Below, piece after piece: positions 17,907 to 27,154 of a stretch of 64,000 nucleotides of DNA. A program made the position numbers and the translations under genes. Within the stretch, counting starts at the first letter, position 1. Every line of letters starts with the position of its first letter. The DNA comes from Dyadobacter fermentans DSM 18053 (GTDB lineage Bacteria; Bacteroidota; Bacteroidia; Cytophagales; Spirosomataceae), in NCBI RefSeq assembly GCF_000023125.1, contig NC_013037.1, forward strand, positions 4,317,501 through 4,381,500, in the 5' to 3' direction. The notes beneath the pieces were generated by a model, which saw only the letters and a list, made by a program, of their open reading frames with translations, searched no databases and was not told the DNA's origin.

Positions 17907-19298
17907 CTACTCATCCAGCAGCACATTATACCTGAAATCCAGCGGATCGAAAGTGTTGTAAAGCTTCTGGATGAAATGAGGGTCCTTCCAGTAAAAATCG
18001 AGCAAATTTGCAAACCGTTCCTGATCGACCCCGTTCGGGAACAGTTTGTTTTTAAGGGTGGTGAGCTGCTCATTTCTGGATGCCCAACGGCGTTGCTCGG
18101 CCTGGTGTATCCGCCTTTCCAGTAGTCTCAAGGAATTGGCAAAATCGGACCGGTAAAGTTCCAGCACCTGCATTACATCTGCTCCAAAATGGCCAACATG
18201 ATCTGAAATTGCATCGAAAGCTTGATTCGTCAGCTTTTTCTCTTCCGAAAAGCTTGTACTCTTTTTCTTGTCACCTCCGTCATACCAGATGCGCTCACAA
18301 AAATTCTGCTCAAAAAACGTCTCCCAAGTGACGTTGAACTTTTGTAACTTTTCTAAATGCGCCGGTTTGACGATCAGCGCCTGGTTTCGCGGCACCAGGG
18401 TTGGGAATGGCATATGAAGTTGATCGAAAAGTTTCTTCTGCTCCAACCAAAACCGAAATTGCGTTACATCCCCCACTACCGCCCTTACAGGCAAAATACT
18501 GGCACTGAAAAACAAGTTCAGGTTTACATCCGTACTTGGCGGGCGATTGGCTGATAAAAGTCCCTCCATTCCGTGCTGCCCCGTTTTGCTGAACCCGGCT
18601 TTCAGCATTGCATTGTCCGGGTCCAGCGTAATAAGGCCATAATGTCCGAACAGCTCATGCATATAAGCCCTCACCGCATTGGAAATGCAGCTGTTTTCGA
18701 GATAACTTTTGGCAAAAAGCAGCGGTCCGGCAGGCAACTGATTCAGTATTCTCCGTAATGATGCGGGATCTATGCTGCCGACAGGGCCCTGGTGCGCGTC
18801 CTGCCATCTGAACGTATGTCCGAATGCATTAAAAGAGGCAATGGCCCTGAAATCATCGCTTTCCGAGTCCATCACAAACAAAGGAACAAATTGGCATTCT
18901 GGATATGCCGCTTGCAATGCGTGGGCAAGCCTGATTGTAGTGATAATCTTGTAAATAAAAGATAAGGTGCCTGTGAAGATGTTCAGGCCGTCGAATGCAG
19001 CGACAACGAAGGTATTTTCGCGCAGTAATACTGAAAAGTCCGGCTGGTTGGGCAGCCCTTTGTATTGGTATGAAAGCACTTCGGCAAGCATCTCGCGCTT
19101 TGAGCGGTCGAATCCCGTCGGAACCGACATGTGTTCACCAAAACTTTCAATCGTAGGAAGCAGGCTGTAATCCGGCCCGAAGTGTTGGGACGGGGAAACA
19201 TGGTCGGCCATCAGAAACCGAGCTTGCGCCTTTATTTTTGTGTCCGAAACGCCCACGCGCCGAAAACAGGGAGTATCCGTGTCCCGTAAATTCTTCAT
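17907..19298 (-). CDS. Degenerate BshC paralogue, probable pseudoenzyme
   Basis: A 463-residue protein clearly homologous to the BshC encoded just upstream, sharing LNIFTG, the LPAGPLLFAKSYLEN region, and the near-identical C-terminus KNKLFPNG and FDPLDFRYNVLL. The catalytic Rossmann motifs are changed: TGHQ of the intact copy aligns with AFDG (101-104), and EDHD with ESDD (146-149). The middle region, including the GGPSEVPYW motif, is about 60 residues shorter and aligns with VVGDVTQFRFW. The frame is open and unbroken. I infer loss of cysteine-adding activity with retention of the C-terminal helical part, so a partner or regulatory role is possible. The start is the ATG at 19298; one at 19211 is an alternative. 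Confidence 0.8.
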   Translation of the reverse strand: MKNLRDTDTPCFRRVGVSDTKIKAQARFLMADHVSPSQHFGPDYSLLPTIESFGEHMSVPTGFDRSKREMLAEVLSYQYKGLPNQPDFSVLLRENTFVVAAFDGLNIFTGTLSFIYKIITTIRLAHALQAAYPECQFVPLFVMDSESDDFRAIASFNAFGHTFRWQDAHQGPVGSIDPASLRRILNQLPAGPLLFAKSYLENSCISNAVRAYMHELFGHYGLITLDPDNAMLKAGFSKTGQHGMEGLLSANRPPSTDVNLNLFFSASILPVRAVVGDVTQFRFWLEQKKLFDQLHMPFPTLVPRNQALIVKPAHLEKLQKFNVTWETFFEQNFCERIWYDGGDKKKSTSFSEEKKLTNQAFDAISDHVGHFGADVMQVLELYRSDFANSLRLLERRIHQAEQRRWASRNEQLTTLKNKLFPNGVDQERFANLLDFYWKDPHFIQKLYNTFDPLDFRYNVLLDE

Positions 19299-19364
19299 TA
19301 TCCCGATATTCAAAAGATTTAAAACCTTTGAACCGGGGCCGGCGGGATGAGCGACTAAGCAATT

Positions 19365-20915
19365 TTATTCTTCCAGCAGCACATTATACCTGAAATCCAG
19401 CGGATCGAAGGCAATGTATAGCTTCTGGATGAACTGAGGATCGTTGATGTAAAAATTCAGCAGGTTATCATATCGTTCCTGGGCGATTCCGTTCGGGAAC
19501 AGTTTGTTTTTGAGGGAGAGCAGCTGCTCTATTTCAGACTCGTGATTGCGCTCCTCCGCGCGGATAATGCGCTTTTCGAGGTGTTTCAACGAGTTCAGCA
19601 AGCGCTTTTGTTCGGCTTTCACGGCGCCGTGCATCGTTTGGTCTACTTCCGTCGCTTTCGCCAATATCTGATCAAAAATGGCATTGAATGCTTCTTTCTG
19701 CTCATTCAGGTTGAGCTCGTGCTCCGTATTGCGTTCGATGAATGTCTTGCGCAATGCGATTTCGTCGAGGAATAGGTCTTTGTAGTCGATTTTCAGCTTT
19801 TGTGCCTTTTTGTACTGGTGCCCGTTCATGTACAATGCAAAATTCCGGGGCATCAGCATTGGGTAAGGAACGCCGAAATGCTCGAAAACACCTTTCAGCT
19901 GCATCCAATAGGGCACTTCTGACGGCCCACCAATATACGCGAGATTGGGCAGGATCACTTCCTCGTACAAGGGCCTCAGGATCACATTCGGGCTGAAACG
20001 CTCCGGGTTGGATTCCGTCAATGCGAGCAATTCCGCCTCACTGAATTCCAATTCGGTATTCAGCACTTTAAACACGTCGCCCTCGCGCACGATGCGCTCG
20101 CGGAGGTTGGTATCGAGGTAAAAGAAATTGATTTCGCGCGCGTGCAGGGGAGTGTGGTAGCCAAGCGCATTCAACCGGGAGGTGGTTTCTGTAACGAGCT
20201 TTTCCGAAATGGAGTCCTTCAATTCTTCCTGAATAACCGGCAGGAAGTGCCGTTTGAGATCCGCATCATCGGCATCCAGACTAACTAGCCCGTAACGTCC
20301 GAAAAGTTCGTGCATGTAACATCGCACGGCGTCGGCCAATGTGTCGTTTTCGAGGTAAGCTTTGGCAAAAAGCAGCGGCTTGTCCGGCAGTTGTTTTAAA
20401 ATTCCGGCCAATTCCTTCGGATTCAGTTTTCCTACGGCGCCTTTGTGCTCACCCGTCCATTTATGCGTTTGTCCGAAAAGATGGAAAGACGCGATTTCTT
20501 CGAAGTCATGATCCTCCGTCGCCATCCAGTAAACGGGCACGAAATTGTAGTCCGGATACTTCGCTCTCAATGCTTCGGCGAGCTTGATGATCGTGACGAT
20601 CTTATAAATAATGTACAGCGGACCCGTGAAGATGTTCAGCTGGTGGCCCGTTGTTACGGTGAAAGTATTCTCTTGTGATAAAACTGAAAAATCGGGCAGG
20701 TAAGGCAGGCCGCGGTATTGCTTCGTGAGCACGTCCACAAGCGTTTTGCGCTTGTCGGCCGAAAATCCTTTTTTGTTCGAAATAGCCTTTTCCGCATTCT
20801 CCAACGTGGGAAAAATGCTGTAAAAAGATTCAAGCGTCGGTTTCTGATCGAGGTAATCGAGTAGTAATGCAGGAAACTGGCCTGTGGTACGCAGATCCAC
20901 GGAATGCAATGTCAT
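19365..20915 (-). CDS. bshC: Bacillithiol biosynthesis cysteine-adding enzyme
   Basis: A 516-residue BshC, which joins cysteine to glucosamine-malate in the last step of bacillithiol synthesis. The core motifs are intact: TGHQLNIFTGPLY (89-101), WMATEDHDFEEIASFHLFG (about 130-148) and GGPSEVPYWMQLKG. The C-terminal coiled-coil region ends FDPLDFRYNVLLEE. The start is the ATG at 20915, giving MTLHSVDLRTTGQFP; an in-frame TTG 63 bases upstream adds a non-conserved extension. The degenerate paralogue lies 66 bases downstream on the same strand, probably in one transcript. The bshA and bshB genes are not in the window. Confidence 0.93.
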   Translation of the reverse strand: MTLHSVDLRTTGQFPALLLDYLDQKPTLESFYSIFPTLENAEKAISNKKGFSADKRKTLVDVLTKQYRGLPYLPDFSVLSQENTFTVTTGHQLNIFTGPLYIIYKIVTIIKLAEALRAKYPDYNFVPVYWMATEDHDFEEIASFHLFGQTHKWTGEHKGAVGKLNPKELAGILKQLPDKPLLFAKAYLENDTLADAVRCYMHELFGRYGLVSLDADDADLKRHFLPVIQEELKDSISEKLVTETTSRLNALGYHTPLHAREINFFYLDTNLRERIVREGDVFKVLNTELEFSEAELLALTESNPERFSPNVILRPLYEEVILPNLAYIGGPSEVPYWMQLKGVFEHFGVPYPMLMPRNFALYMNGHQYKKAQKLKIDYKDLFLDEIALRKTFIERNTEHELNLNEQKEAFNAIFDQILAKATEVDQTMHGAVKAEQKRLLNSLKHLEKRIIRAEERNHESEIEQLLSLKNKLFPNGIAQERYDNLLNFYINDPQFIQKLYIAFDPLDFRYNVLLEE

Positions 20916-21072
20916 GAAAGGTGGCTTTTCAGTAGCTAGTAGAGAATCCAACGTAATTATTTTTGCTATTTGACTCAAAAAAGAAACCTACTATCTAACG
21001 AGAAAGGCTCCGTTTTTGGTTTCCCAAAATTGCGCATTTTGACCGATAATCGAAAACCTTTTACCAAGATAC

Positions 21073-21104
21073 AAAAAAGCCGCATCTGAGTCAGATGCGG
21101 CTTT
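21073..21104 (-). terminator. Terminator after the acyl-CoA dehydrogenase gene
   Basis: A perfect inverted repeat: AAAGCCGCATCTGA (21076-21089) and TCAGATGCGGCTTT (21091-21104). Read on the minus strand the stem is followed by TTTTTTGT, giving a strong intrinsic terminator for the gene ending at 21166. Confidence 0.85.
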
Positions 21105-21165
21105 CCACGTGTACATTTTGGTTTTCAGTTGTAGCAGGTTATGCACCTGAGGTATTTATGATTTC

Positions 21166-22980
21166 TTAAAAGACGTAGTCATTTCGGGCGATCAGCTCGT
21201 CGGCTATGCGGCGGCGGGCGTCTTTGAGGTTCGCAGGTTCTACCTTGGTAAATCGTTTGAGGCCCATCAGCATTACCCGCAGCTCATCGCTTTCGGCAAA
21301 ACTGGTGATCGCGGCACGTCCTGCGTTGTTCACTTTCTCCACGGCGCGGTTCAGATAAATGAGCGCTATGTCCTTTGTTAATGCATTCGCGTCGGCGCCT
21401 TGCAGTTCAATGCGTTTCTCCACCCTCAACAACACCGATTCGGCCACATAAATTTCAATCACCATGTCGGCCAGGTTCATGATAATCTCCTGTTCCTCAG
21501 AAAGTTTCATCATAAACTTCTGCACCGCAGCCCCGGCGATCATCAATGCGGCCTTTTTCAGGTTTTTGATCACCTTTTTCTCCGCTGCAAACAAAGTTTC
21601 TTCTTCATCCGAGCTGAAATCGGGGATCGAGAGAATTTCTTTTCCTACTGCCGTCGCCGGACCCATGAGGTCGAGCTGGCCTTTCATGGCGCGTTTGAGC
21701 AGCATATCCACGACGAGCAGGCGGTTTATTTCATTGGTCCCTTCAAAAATCCGGTTGATCCGGCTATCGCGATAGGCGCGATCCATCGGTGCATCGGCCG
21801 AAAAACCCATCCCTCCATACACCTGCACACCTTCGTCCACCACAAAATCCAGCACTTCCGACCCATGCACTTTCATGATCGCGCACTCAATCGCAAATTC
21901 CTCCAGAGCCTTCAATTTCGCTTCGGCATCGTTCATTCCCTTCTCCTTGAAGGCCTGGATGAGATCATCTATATTTTGCCCCACACGGTAGGCCGCCGAT
22001 TCGGTCGCAAACATCTGCACCGCCATTTCAGCCAGCTTGTGTTTGATAGCCCCGAAATTGGCAATCGCCGTACCGAACTGCTTGCGCTCGTTCGCATATT
22101 GAATGGCCTGTGAAGCCACACGTTTGGCACCGCCCAATGCCGCCGCCGCCAGCTTGATCCGGCCGATATTGAGGATATTAACCGCTATTTTAAAACCATT
22201 CCCTCTTTCCGAGAGCATATTTTCGACAGGCACCCGGCAATCATTGAAAAACAGCTGCCGCGTATCCGAGCCCTTGATGCCCATTTTGTGCTCGGGCTCG
22301 TTCATCGTAATGCCGCCGAACGACTTCTCGATGATGAATGCAGTCAGGTTTTTGTCGGTTTGGCCGTTCTCCTCGATTTTGGCAAAAACAATGAAAACGT
22401 CAGCAAAGCCGCCGTTGGTAATCCACATTTTTTGTCCGTCAATCACGTAATGCGTCCCGTCGCCGCTCAGCCTGGCCTTGGTTTTCCCAGAATTGGCGTC
22501 GGAGCCGGAATCCGGTTCGGTGAGGCAATATGCCGCTTTCCATTCGCCGGTGGCGAGTTTGGGCAGGTATTTGGTCTTCTGGCTGTCATCGCCATAATAG
22601 AGAATGGGCAGCGTTCCAATGCCCGTATGCGCCGAAAGCGCTACCGAAAACGAGTTTCCCGCACCGGTTGCCTCCGCCACGAGCATGGAAGTGTTGAAAT
22701 TCATCCCAAAACCGCCGAATTCTTCCGGTACGGCCGTGCCCAGCAAACCCAGCTCACCGGCCTTGTCCATCAGCTCCGAGATCAACGCAGGACTTTTGGC
22801 CTGGTCTATTTCATCCAACCGTGGCCACACTTCCTTCGAGAGAAAATCGCGGCACGTGTCAGCGATCATTCGCTGCTCTTCATTGAATTCTTCCGGGATA
22901 AAGATCTGGCTTGCAGAGGTTTCCTTGATCAGGAACTCGCCTCCTTTGATGGATGTCTGGTTTTCTGCTGCAACGGACAT
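21166..22980 (-). CDS. Acyl-CoA dehydrogenase family protein
   Basis: A 604-residue flavoenzyme of the acyl-CoA dehydrogenase family, catalysing the first step of fatty-acid beta-oxidation. The core has AYCLTEPDSGSD (FAD and substrate contact), QKMWITNGGFAD, ERKQFGTAIANFGAIKHKLA and the C-terminal catalytic region YGGMGFSADAPMDRAYRDSR with EGTNEI. A helical extension of about 170 residues follows the core, as in the longer VLCAD-like bacterial enzymes, suggesting long-chain substrates. The start is the ATG at 22980 (MSVAAENQTSIKGGEFL). Two palindromic operators lie 33 and 84 bases upstream of the start codon and match one before the thiolase gene, implying co-regulation. The electron acceptor and exact chain length are unknown. 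Confidence 0.92.
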   Translation of the reverse strand: MSVAAENQTSIKGGEFLIKETSASQIFIPEEFNEEQRMIADTCRDFLSKEVWPRLDEIDQAKSPALISELMDKAGELGLLGTAVPEEFGGFGMNFNTSMLVAEATGAGNSFSVALSAHTGIGTLPILYYGDDSQKTKYLPKLATGEWKAAYCLTEPDSGSDANSGKTKARLSGDGTHYVIDGQKMWITNGGFADVFIVFAKIEENGQTDKNLTAFIIEKSFGGITMNEPEHKMGIKGSDTRQLFFNDCRVPVENMLSERGNGFKIAVNILNIGRIKLAAAALGGAKRVASQAIQYANERKQFGTAIANFGAIKHKLAEMAVQMFATESAAYRVGQNIDDLIQAFKEKGMNDAEAKLKALEEFAIECAIMKVHGSEVLDFVVDEGVQVYGGMGFSADAPMDRAYRDSRINRIFEGTNEINRLLVVDMLLKRAMKGQLDLMGPATAVGKEILSIPDFSSDEEETLFAAEKKVIKNLKKAALMIAGAAVQKFMMKLSEEQEIIMNLADMVIEIYVAESVLLRVEKRIELQGADANALTKDIALIYLNRAVEKVNNAGRAAITSFAESDELRVMLMGLKRFTKVEPANLKDARRRIADELIARNDYVF

Positions 22981-23012
22981 ATTAATTACAGATTGGTCAG
23001 GAACGTGTTTGA

Positions 23013-23026
23013 GTATGCTTGCATAC
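23013..23026. promoter_or_regulatory. Palindromic operator 1 upstream of acyl-CoA dehydrogenase
   Basis: GTATGCTTGCATAC is a perfect inverted repeat with a 2-base centre, flanked by CAAT. Similar sites occur at 23064 and 29490. The size and symmetry fit a TetR-type or similar dimeric repressor; the regulator gene is not in the window. Confidence 0.6.
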
Positions 23027-23063
23027 CAATTCGGGTTAATGCAAATATAGGTCAATAAAATTA

Positions 23064-23077
23064 TTATGCAAGCATAC
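23064..23077. promoter_or_regulatory. Palindromic operator 2 upstream of acyl-CoA dehydrogenase
   Basis: TTATGCAAGCATAC differs from a perfect palindrome at one outer base and is followed by CATT. It lies 51 bases from operator 1, close to five helical turns, so two dimers could sit on the same DNA face. Confidence 0.55.
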
Positions 23078-23094
23078 CATTATCAATTTAACGT

Positions 23095-23127
23095 AAAAAT
23101 GACCGCCATCAGCCGGCGGTCATTTTT
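23095..23127 (-). terminator. Terminator after the GH42-like secreted protein gene
   Basis: GACCGCC (23101-23107) pairs with GGCGGTC (23115-23121) and the stem extends through ATG/CAT. On the minus strand a run of T follows. It separates the three-gene glycosyltransferase operon from the acyl-CoA dehydrogenase promoter region. Confidence 0.8.
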
Positions 23128-23148
23128 ATATCAAATCGTACAAATGCG

Positions 23149-26037
23149 CTACTTCTTGAAAATGCGGAACTGCTTCAAAAACTCGCCGTTATTCTCGACC
23201 CTGATGAAATAGATCCCCGAGGAAAGGCCGATGGCGTCCAGGTCCACATTCGCCAGGCTATCCGATATTTTGATCTGTGAGCTTACAAGCGGTATGCGCT
23301 TGCCAGCCACCGTCACGATTTCCCAGGTGAGATTATCCTCCGGCTTATATTCGGGAAGTTTGATATTCATGATGCTTTCCACCGGGTTGGGATAAAATGC
23401 CCAGTTTTCCATGTCTTTCGTGATATCGGACTTGTCGCCTGCTGAAATTCCGAATTCAATGGAATTCGTGACCACCGCCGAATCTTCCTTGAATGCCGTG
23501 ACCGTCAAAGTATAGCGGCCTACATACGGTGCGAAACCGGATGCATCCTCATACATGGCATATGGGAAAATGGCCGTTGTAGATTTCCTGCGATACGGGC
23601 CGTTCAGATCGAACGTGACTTTGTCGTACTCAAAGTTTCCGTAAGCGTACATATTCAGCGATGGCGGCAGCGAATCGTAAGGGATCACGTCATCGCCCGA
23701 AAGCTTCCGGATCACACGCTGGTCGACTTTGCTGCCGGCCTGGACAAGTTCAAAGCGGATTTCGGGAATTTGCACAAGCAATATCAAAGGAATTTCGACG
23801 TAGGCGCCCGCATTGTCATAAGCGCGGATGATCAAGCGGTACTCGCCTTCTTCCGTAGGCGTTCCGGAAAATTCATTCAATGCAAAATTGAGCCATGACG
23901 GCCTGTTTTGCACGGTAATCGACGAAATGTAGCCGTCAGGATCGCCGAAGATGTTGGCGGGCAGGATGTAGTTGAACGGCATGTTGATCTGCGCATATTT
24001 GACAGGCAATGTGCTGGTCGCGAACGGCGGTGCGTTCAGGAACTGCGGCTCTACCACTTTGATGGTAAAATAGGTTTCCACAAACGCATTCAGATCGTCG
24101 TAGGCTTTGAGGATAATGCGGTAATCGCCCAATGTGGACGGCGTGCCGCTTAGTACACCGTTCGAAAACGAAAGCCAGGCCGGAAGCCCGCTGGCCTCTA
24201 CTTTCGTGATCTCGCCGTCGGGGTCTACGAAGGCCGTTTTGGGAATGGTGATGGTAAAAGGTTTGTTCACAGCCACCATCTGGTTTGAGAAGTTGCTGTC
24301 CACGGTCGGCGGCTTGTTGGCATTCTCGCGGGTATCCACGCGAATGGTGAAAAACGCCTCCGCCGAGCCGTCCTCATCGTCGATGCCTTTCACCGCAATG
24401 CGGTAATCGCCGAGCGTGGTGGGCCTTCCGCGCAAAATGCCGTTCTCATATCTTAGCCAGGCCGGCAAAGCGCCCACTTCCATACGGACGATCTTTCCAT
24501 CGACATCCGAAAACGTGTCAATCGGCAGCCTGTATTCGAAATCCTTGTTCACAGGGATGATCTGCATCGGCACCGGCCTGAATACGTAGGGCACATAGTT
24601 GGATGCGTCGTCCCAGTAGCTTGGCGACAAAATGTCCTCGACCAGCCGGATGCGGATCGGACGTGGTTTAGCCGGGTCGGCGTAGGCGCGTTTCGCCCAT
24701 TCGTCGTAAATCACGCCCTGGGCACCGCCCTTCTCGGTAGCCGCCGACAAGCGGTACGAAACCGAGTCGGCATACACGATCGGTGTCATTGGTTTGGTGA
24801 GCCACACGGTTGCACCTTGCCTCAGAAAACCTTCCGCACGGGCCATCTGGTCCTTTTGCGATACCACCACAGCCACCACGTTAGCCCCGTGTTCGAAGTT
24901 TTCGTTGATTTGCTTCATGTGGGCATTGTTATCCAGGTAGGAGCTGACAAACAGCTCATTAGCCGTGATAAAACCCGGAGGTGCATCGCTTTTCAGGATA
25001 TCCACCGACCACCGGTGATCATGCGTGGCGAGGTTGTCGTTGATCTTGATCCCGTCCGTTTTTTCATTCAAATCCCTGAAACCCAATGTCCCCCGCGAGG
25101 CCGATTGCGAATCGAATACGGAGCCGTAATCGGATACGTATTTAATGGTAGGGTCAACACTTTTGATAGCGGTCACCATTTGCTCCGTGAACCTTTTGAG
25201 CATCATATGACGGTAGATGTACCAATCTTTTCCATATCGCTGGCGGAAAGAAAGGTGAGGCTCCCAGGCAGTTGCCGGCGGATTGGCCTCGTCGAACGAC
25301 TTGAAAGTCATTCCCCAGAGAAAATTAATCCGCTCGATCTTCTTGTATTTGCTTTTAACAAACTCCTTGAAACCCTTCACCATAGATGGCGAGTAATCGT
25401 AAACGGCTGAACTTTCCTTGCCATTCTCGATCAGCCCGCCAGGATATTCGCCCTCTTGCGTACCGGTAGTAGTTACCGACACATAAAGCAGCTTTTTTTC
25501 AGTTTGTAAATGTTTGTAGCGGTTGATCACTTCTTTTACAAATGCAGCTCCCTTATCGACAATCGGCTGATTATCAAAACCAAAGGCCGTATCCTGGTAA
25601 CCGCTGAGCAAAGGTTTGTTGGAATGGCTGAACTGGCTGTCGGACACTTCCCAAAACCCCTTGATACGCGTGCTATGCCGCCCCAGGTGAATGCGGAGCG
25701 CGACTTTCATGCCCAGGTCCGTGGCGAGTTTGATCTGCTGGTCGAACTTGCCCCAGAGCGGCGTGTCGGTAGGTGCGTGGAAATATACTTTATCCCAGGG
25801 GACTGTGATATAAACGGCATTGAGCCCGTAATCCTTTGCTGAGCGGATCAGGTCCAGCTCCGGACTAGCCTCGTCCGGCGTAGTGAGGTTCAGGAGCATC
25901 AGCGCGAGGTAGCGCTGCGTATCGATTTCCGTCGTTCTCGGCTGGCTCTGCGCTGAAACGTTCCCGCCGACCGCCAGCACGGCGAGCAACAACGAAAATC
26001 GGGTCAAAAATTTAATCGCACACGTAGAATTGAGCAT
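23149..26037 (-). CDS. Secreted GH42-like multidomain protein with T9SS sorting domain
   Basis: A 962-residue protein with a signal peptide (cleavage near NVSAQS). Residues about 40-470 form a TIM-barrel-like region resembling GH42-type beta-galactosidases (ALMLLNL, LNAVYITVPWDKVYFHAP, KVALRIHLGRHS). Three Ig-like repeats of about 95 residues follow (about 485-785), each with a PAWLRYENGILRGRP-type strand pair and LGDYRI. The last 80 residues are a T9SS type A sorting domain, with FYPNPVESIMNIKLP and GIYFIRVENNGEFLKQF. Export to the cell surface by T9SS is inferred from this tail. Catalytic acids could not be assigned with certainty, so enzymatic activity is unproven. The start is the ATG at 26037, one base after the upstream gene's stop. 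Confidence 0.8.
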   Translation of the reverse strand: MLNSTCAIKFLTRFSLLLAVLAVGGNVSAQSQPRTTEIDTQRYLALMLLNLTTPDEASPELDLIRSAKDYGLNAVYITVPWDKVYFHAPTDTPLWGKFDQQIKLATDLGMKVALRIHLGRHSTRIKGFWEVSDSQFSHSNKPLLSGYQDTAFGFDNQPIVDKGAAFVKEVINRYKHLQTEKKLLYVSVTTTGTQEGEYPGGLIENGKESSAVYDYSPSMVKGFKEFVKSKYKKIERINFLWGMTFKSFDEANPPATAWEPHLSFRQRYGKDWYIYRHMMLKRFTEQMVTAIKSVDPTIKYVSDYGSVFDSQSASRGTLGFRDLNEKTDGIKINDNLATHDHRWSVDILKSDAPPGFITANELFVSSYLDNNAHMKQINENFEHGANVVAVVVSQKDQMARAEGFLRQGATVWLTKPMTPIVYADSVSYRLSAATEKGGAQGVIYDEWAKRAYADPAKPRPIRIRLVEDILSPSYWDDASNYVPYVFRPVPMQIIPVNKDFEYRLPIDTFSDVDGKIVRMEVGALPAWLRYENGILRGRPTTLGDYRIAVKGIDDEDGSAEAFFTIRVDTRENANKPPTVDSNFSNQMVAVNKPFTITIPKTAFVDPDGEITKVEASGLPAWLSFSNGVLSGTPSTLGDYRIILKAYDDLNAFVETYFTIKVVEPQFLNAPPFATSTLPVKYAQINMPFNYILPANIFGDPDGYISSITVQNRPSWLNFALNEFSGTPTEEGEYRLIIRAYDNAGAYVEIPLILLVQIPEIRFELVQAGSKVDQRVIRKLSGDDVIPYDSLPPSLNMYAYGNFEYDKVTFDLNGPYRRKSTTAIFPYAMYEDASGFAPYVGRYTLTVTAFKEDSAVVTNSIEFGISAGDKSDITKDMENWAFYPNPVESIMNIKLPEYKPEDNLTWEIVTVAGKRIPLVSSQIKISDSLANVDLDAIGLSSGIYFIRVENNGEFLKQFRIFKK

Positions 26038-26038
26038 A

Positions 26039-27154
26039 CTAACGGGTTTTGTCAATTAATTCGATCCACTCATTATATCCGTTTTCCACATTGAACCGGC
26101 TTGCCCTTTCGAAGCTCCGGGAGCTGTCAGTCGGGGTTTCCCCACTCATAACAGCACGCATGGCCGCAACCATCTGCCCGACGCTCAGGTCGCCGGTCAC
26201 AACGCCCATTCCATCTTGAACAAACTCGGAAACACCCCCGGAAGGGAAAGCGACAATGGGTTTACCAAGCAGCGCAGCCTCTATCATCACCAGCGGAAAC
26301 GGGTCTTGCCGCGAGGTGAGCAGAAAACCATTTCCCATATTAAGGTAGGCATAATAATCCTCTTTTTGCTTACCCACGAGGTGAATTTTAGTCGCCGACC
26401 GGTTATTTGCGCAGCGCTGCTCCGTGTAATACACCAATCCGTCGTCGATCGTTGCACCGACCCACACCAGATGTACGCGCGGATCGTTCACTTCCGCCGC
26501 GATATCGGGCAGCATATCGAAACCTTTCCGCTCGGAAGTCATTCCTGAGAGTATCCACACAAACGCATCGGCCGGAATGCCGAGCTTCCGCCGGAGTTCT
26601 GCGGAGCGATTATCGTCTTTTTTTACGAGAGAAGGATCTATGAATGAGTAAAGTAACCCGACATTTTTTCCACCTGCATCTTTCAATGAATCACAGGTAG
26701 TTTGCGAGCAGCCGATCAGCAGCTCCGAGTAGTCCACAATGCTTTTGAAATCGGGCGCGCTCAGGTATGCGTACGTGAGCGGCATTTCGTGAAAATGGGT
26801 AATGACTTTAATCCCGAACTCTTTCGCCACCACGATCGTCTCGGGGATCATGGTCGTATTCACGTACCAAATATCCGCCTTGAAACTTTTGGCCAGCTTC
26901 CGAAGCGCGCGGAGTGTGGGATTTATGCCGAGGTGAAAGGAAATTTTCTCGATCGTATTGAATTTGCGCGGGGCAATGTGGACGGGAATGTCCTGGGGAA
27001 ATTCGGTAAGCAATTCTCCGTTCGCAAAGCTGACGATACCGGCGTCGAACCTCGAGCGGTCTAGTTTTTTCAAAATGTATAACAGCATCATTTCTGATCC
27101 TGTCCGTGTGGCATAAGGCGTAAAAAAGAGGATTCTTTTCTTGGATTGATTCAT
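26039..27154 (-). CDS. Glycosyltransferase family 4 protein
   Basis: A 371-residue GT-B fold glycosyltransferase. The C-terminal donor-binding half has SGMTSERKGFDMLPDIA, VWVGATI, and the GT4 pattern LLTSRQDPFPLVMIEAALLGKPIVAF with the EX7E glutamates. The N-terminal half begins RILFFTPYATRTGSEMMLL, typical of the GT4 acceptor domain. It is cytoplasmic and probably adds a sugar to a lipid-linked or surface glycan. Its start overlaps the stop of the upstream GT2 gene by 4 bases (ATGA), and the secreted GH-like gene follows at once, so the three genes form one operon. Confidence 0.9.
   Translation of the reverse strand: MNQSKKRILFFTPYATRTGSEMMLLYILKKLDRSRFDAGIVSFANGELLTEFPQDIPVHIAPRKFNTIEKISFHLGINPTLRALRKLAKSFKADIWYVNTTMIPETIVVAKEFGIKVITHFHEMPLTYAYLSAPDFKSIVDYSELLIGCSQTTCDSLKDAGGKNVGLLYSFIDPSLVKKDDNRSAELRRKLGIPADAFVWILSGMTSERKGFDMLPDIAAEVNDPRVHLVWVGATIDDGLVYYTEQRCANNRSATKIHLVGKQKEDYYAYLNMGNGFLLTSRQDPFPLVMIEAALLGKPIVAFPSGGVSEFVQDGMGVVTGDLSVGQMVAAMRAVMSGETPTDSSRSFERASRFNVENGYNEWIELIDKTR

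Noticed and set aside
17907..19298. Calling the second bshC copy a pseudogene
   Set aside because: The frame is intact over 463 residues and the C-terminal region is strongly conserved, so a pseudoenzyme is the better description.
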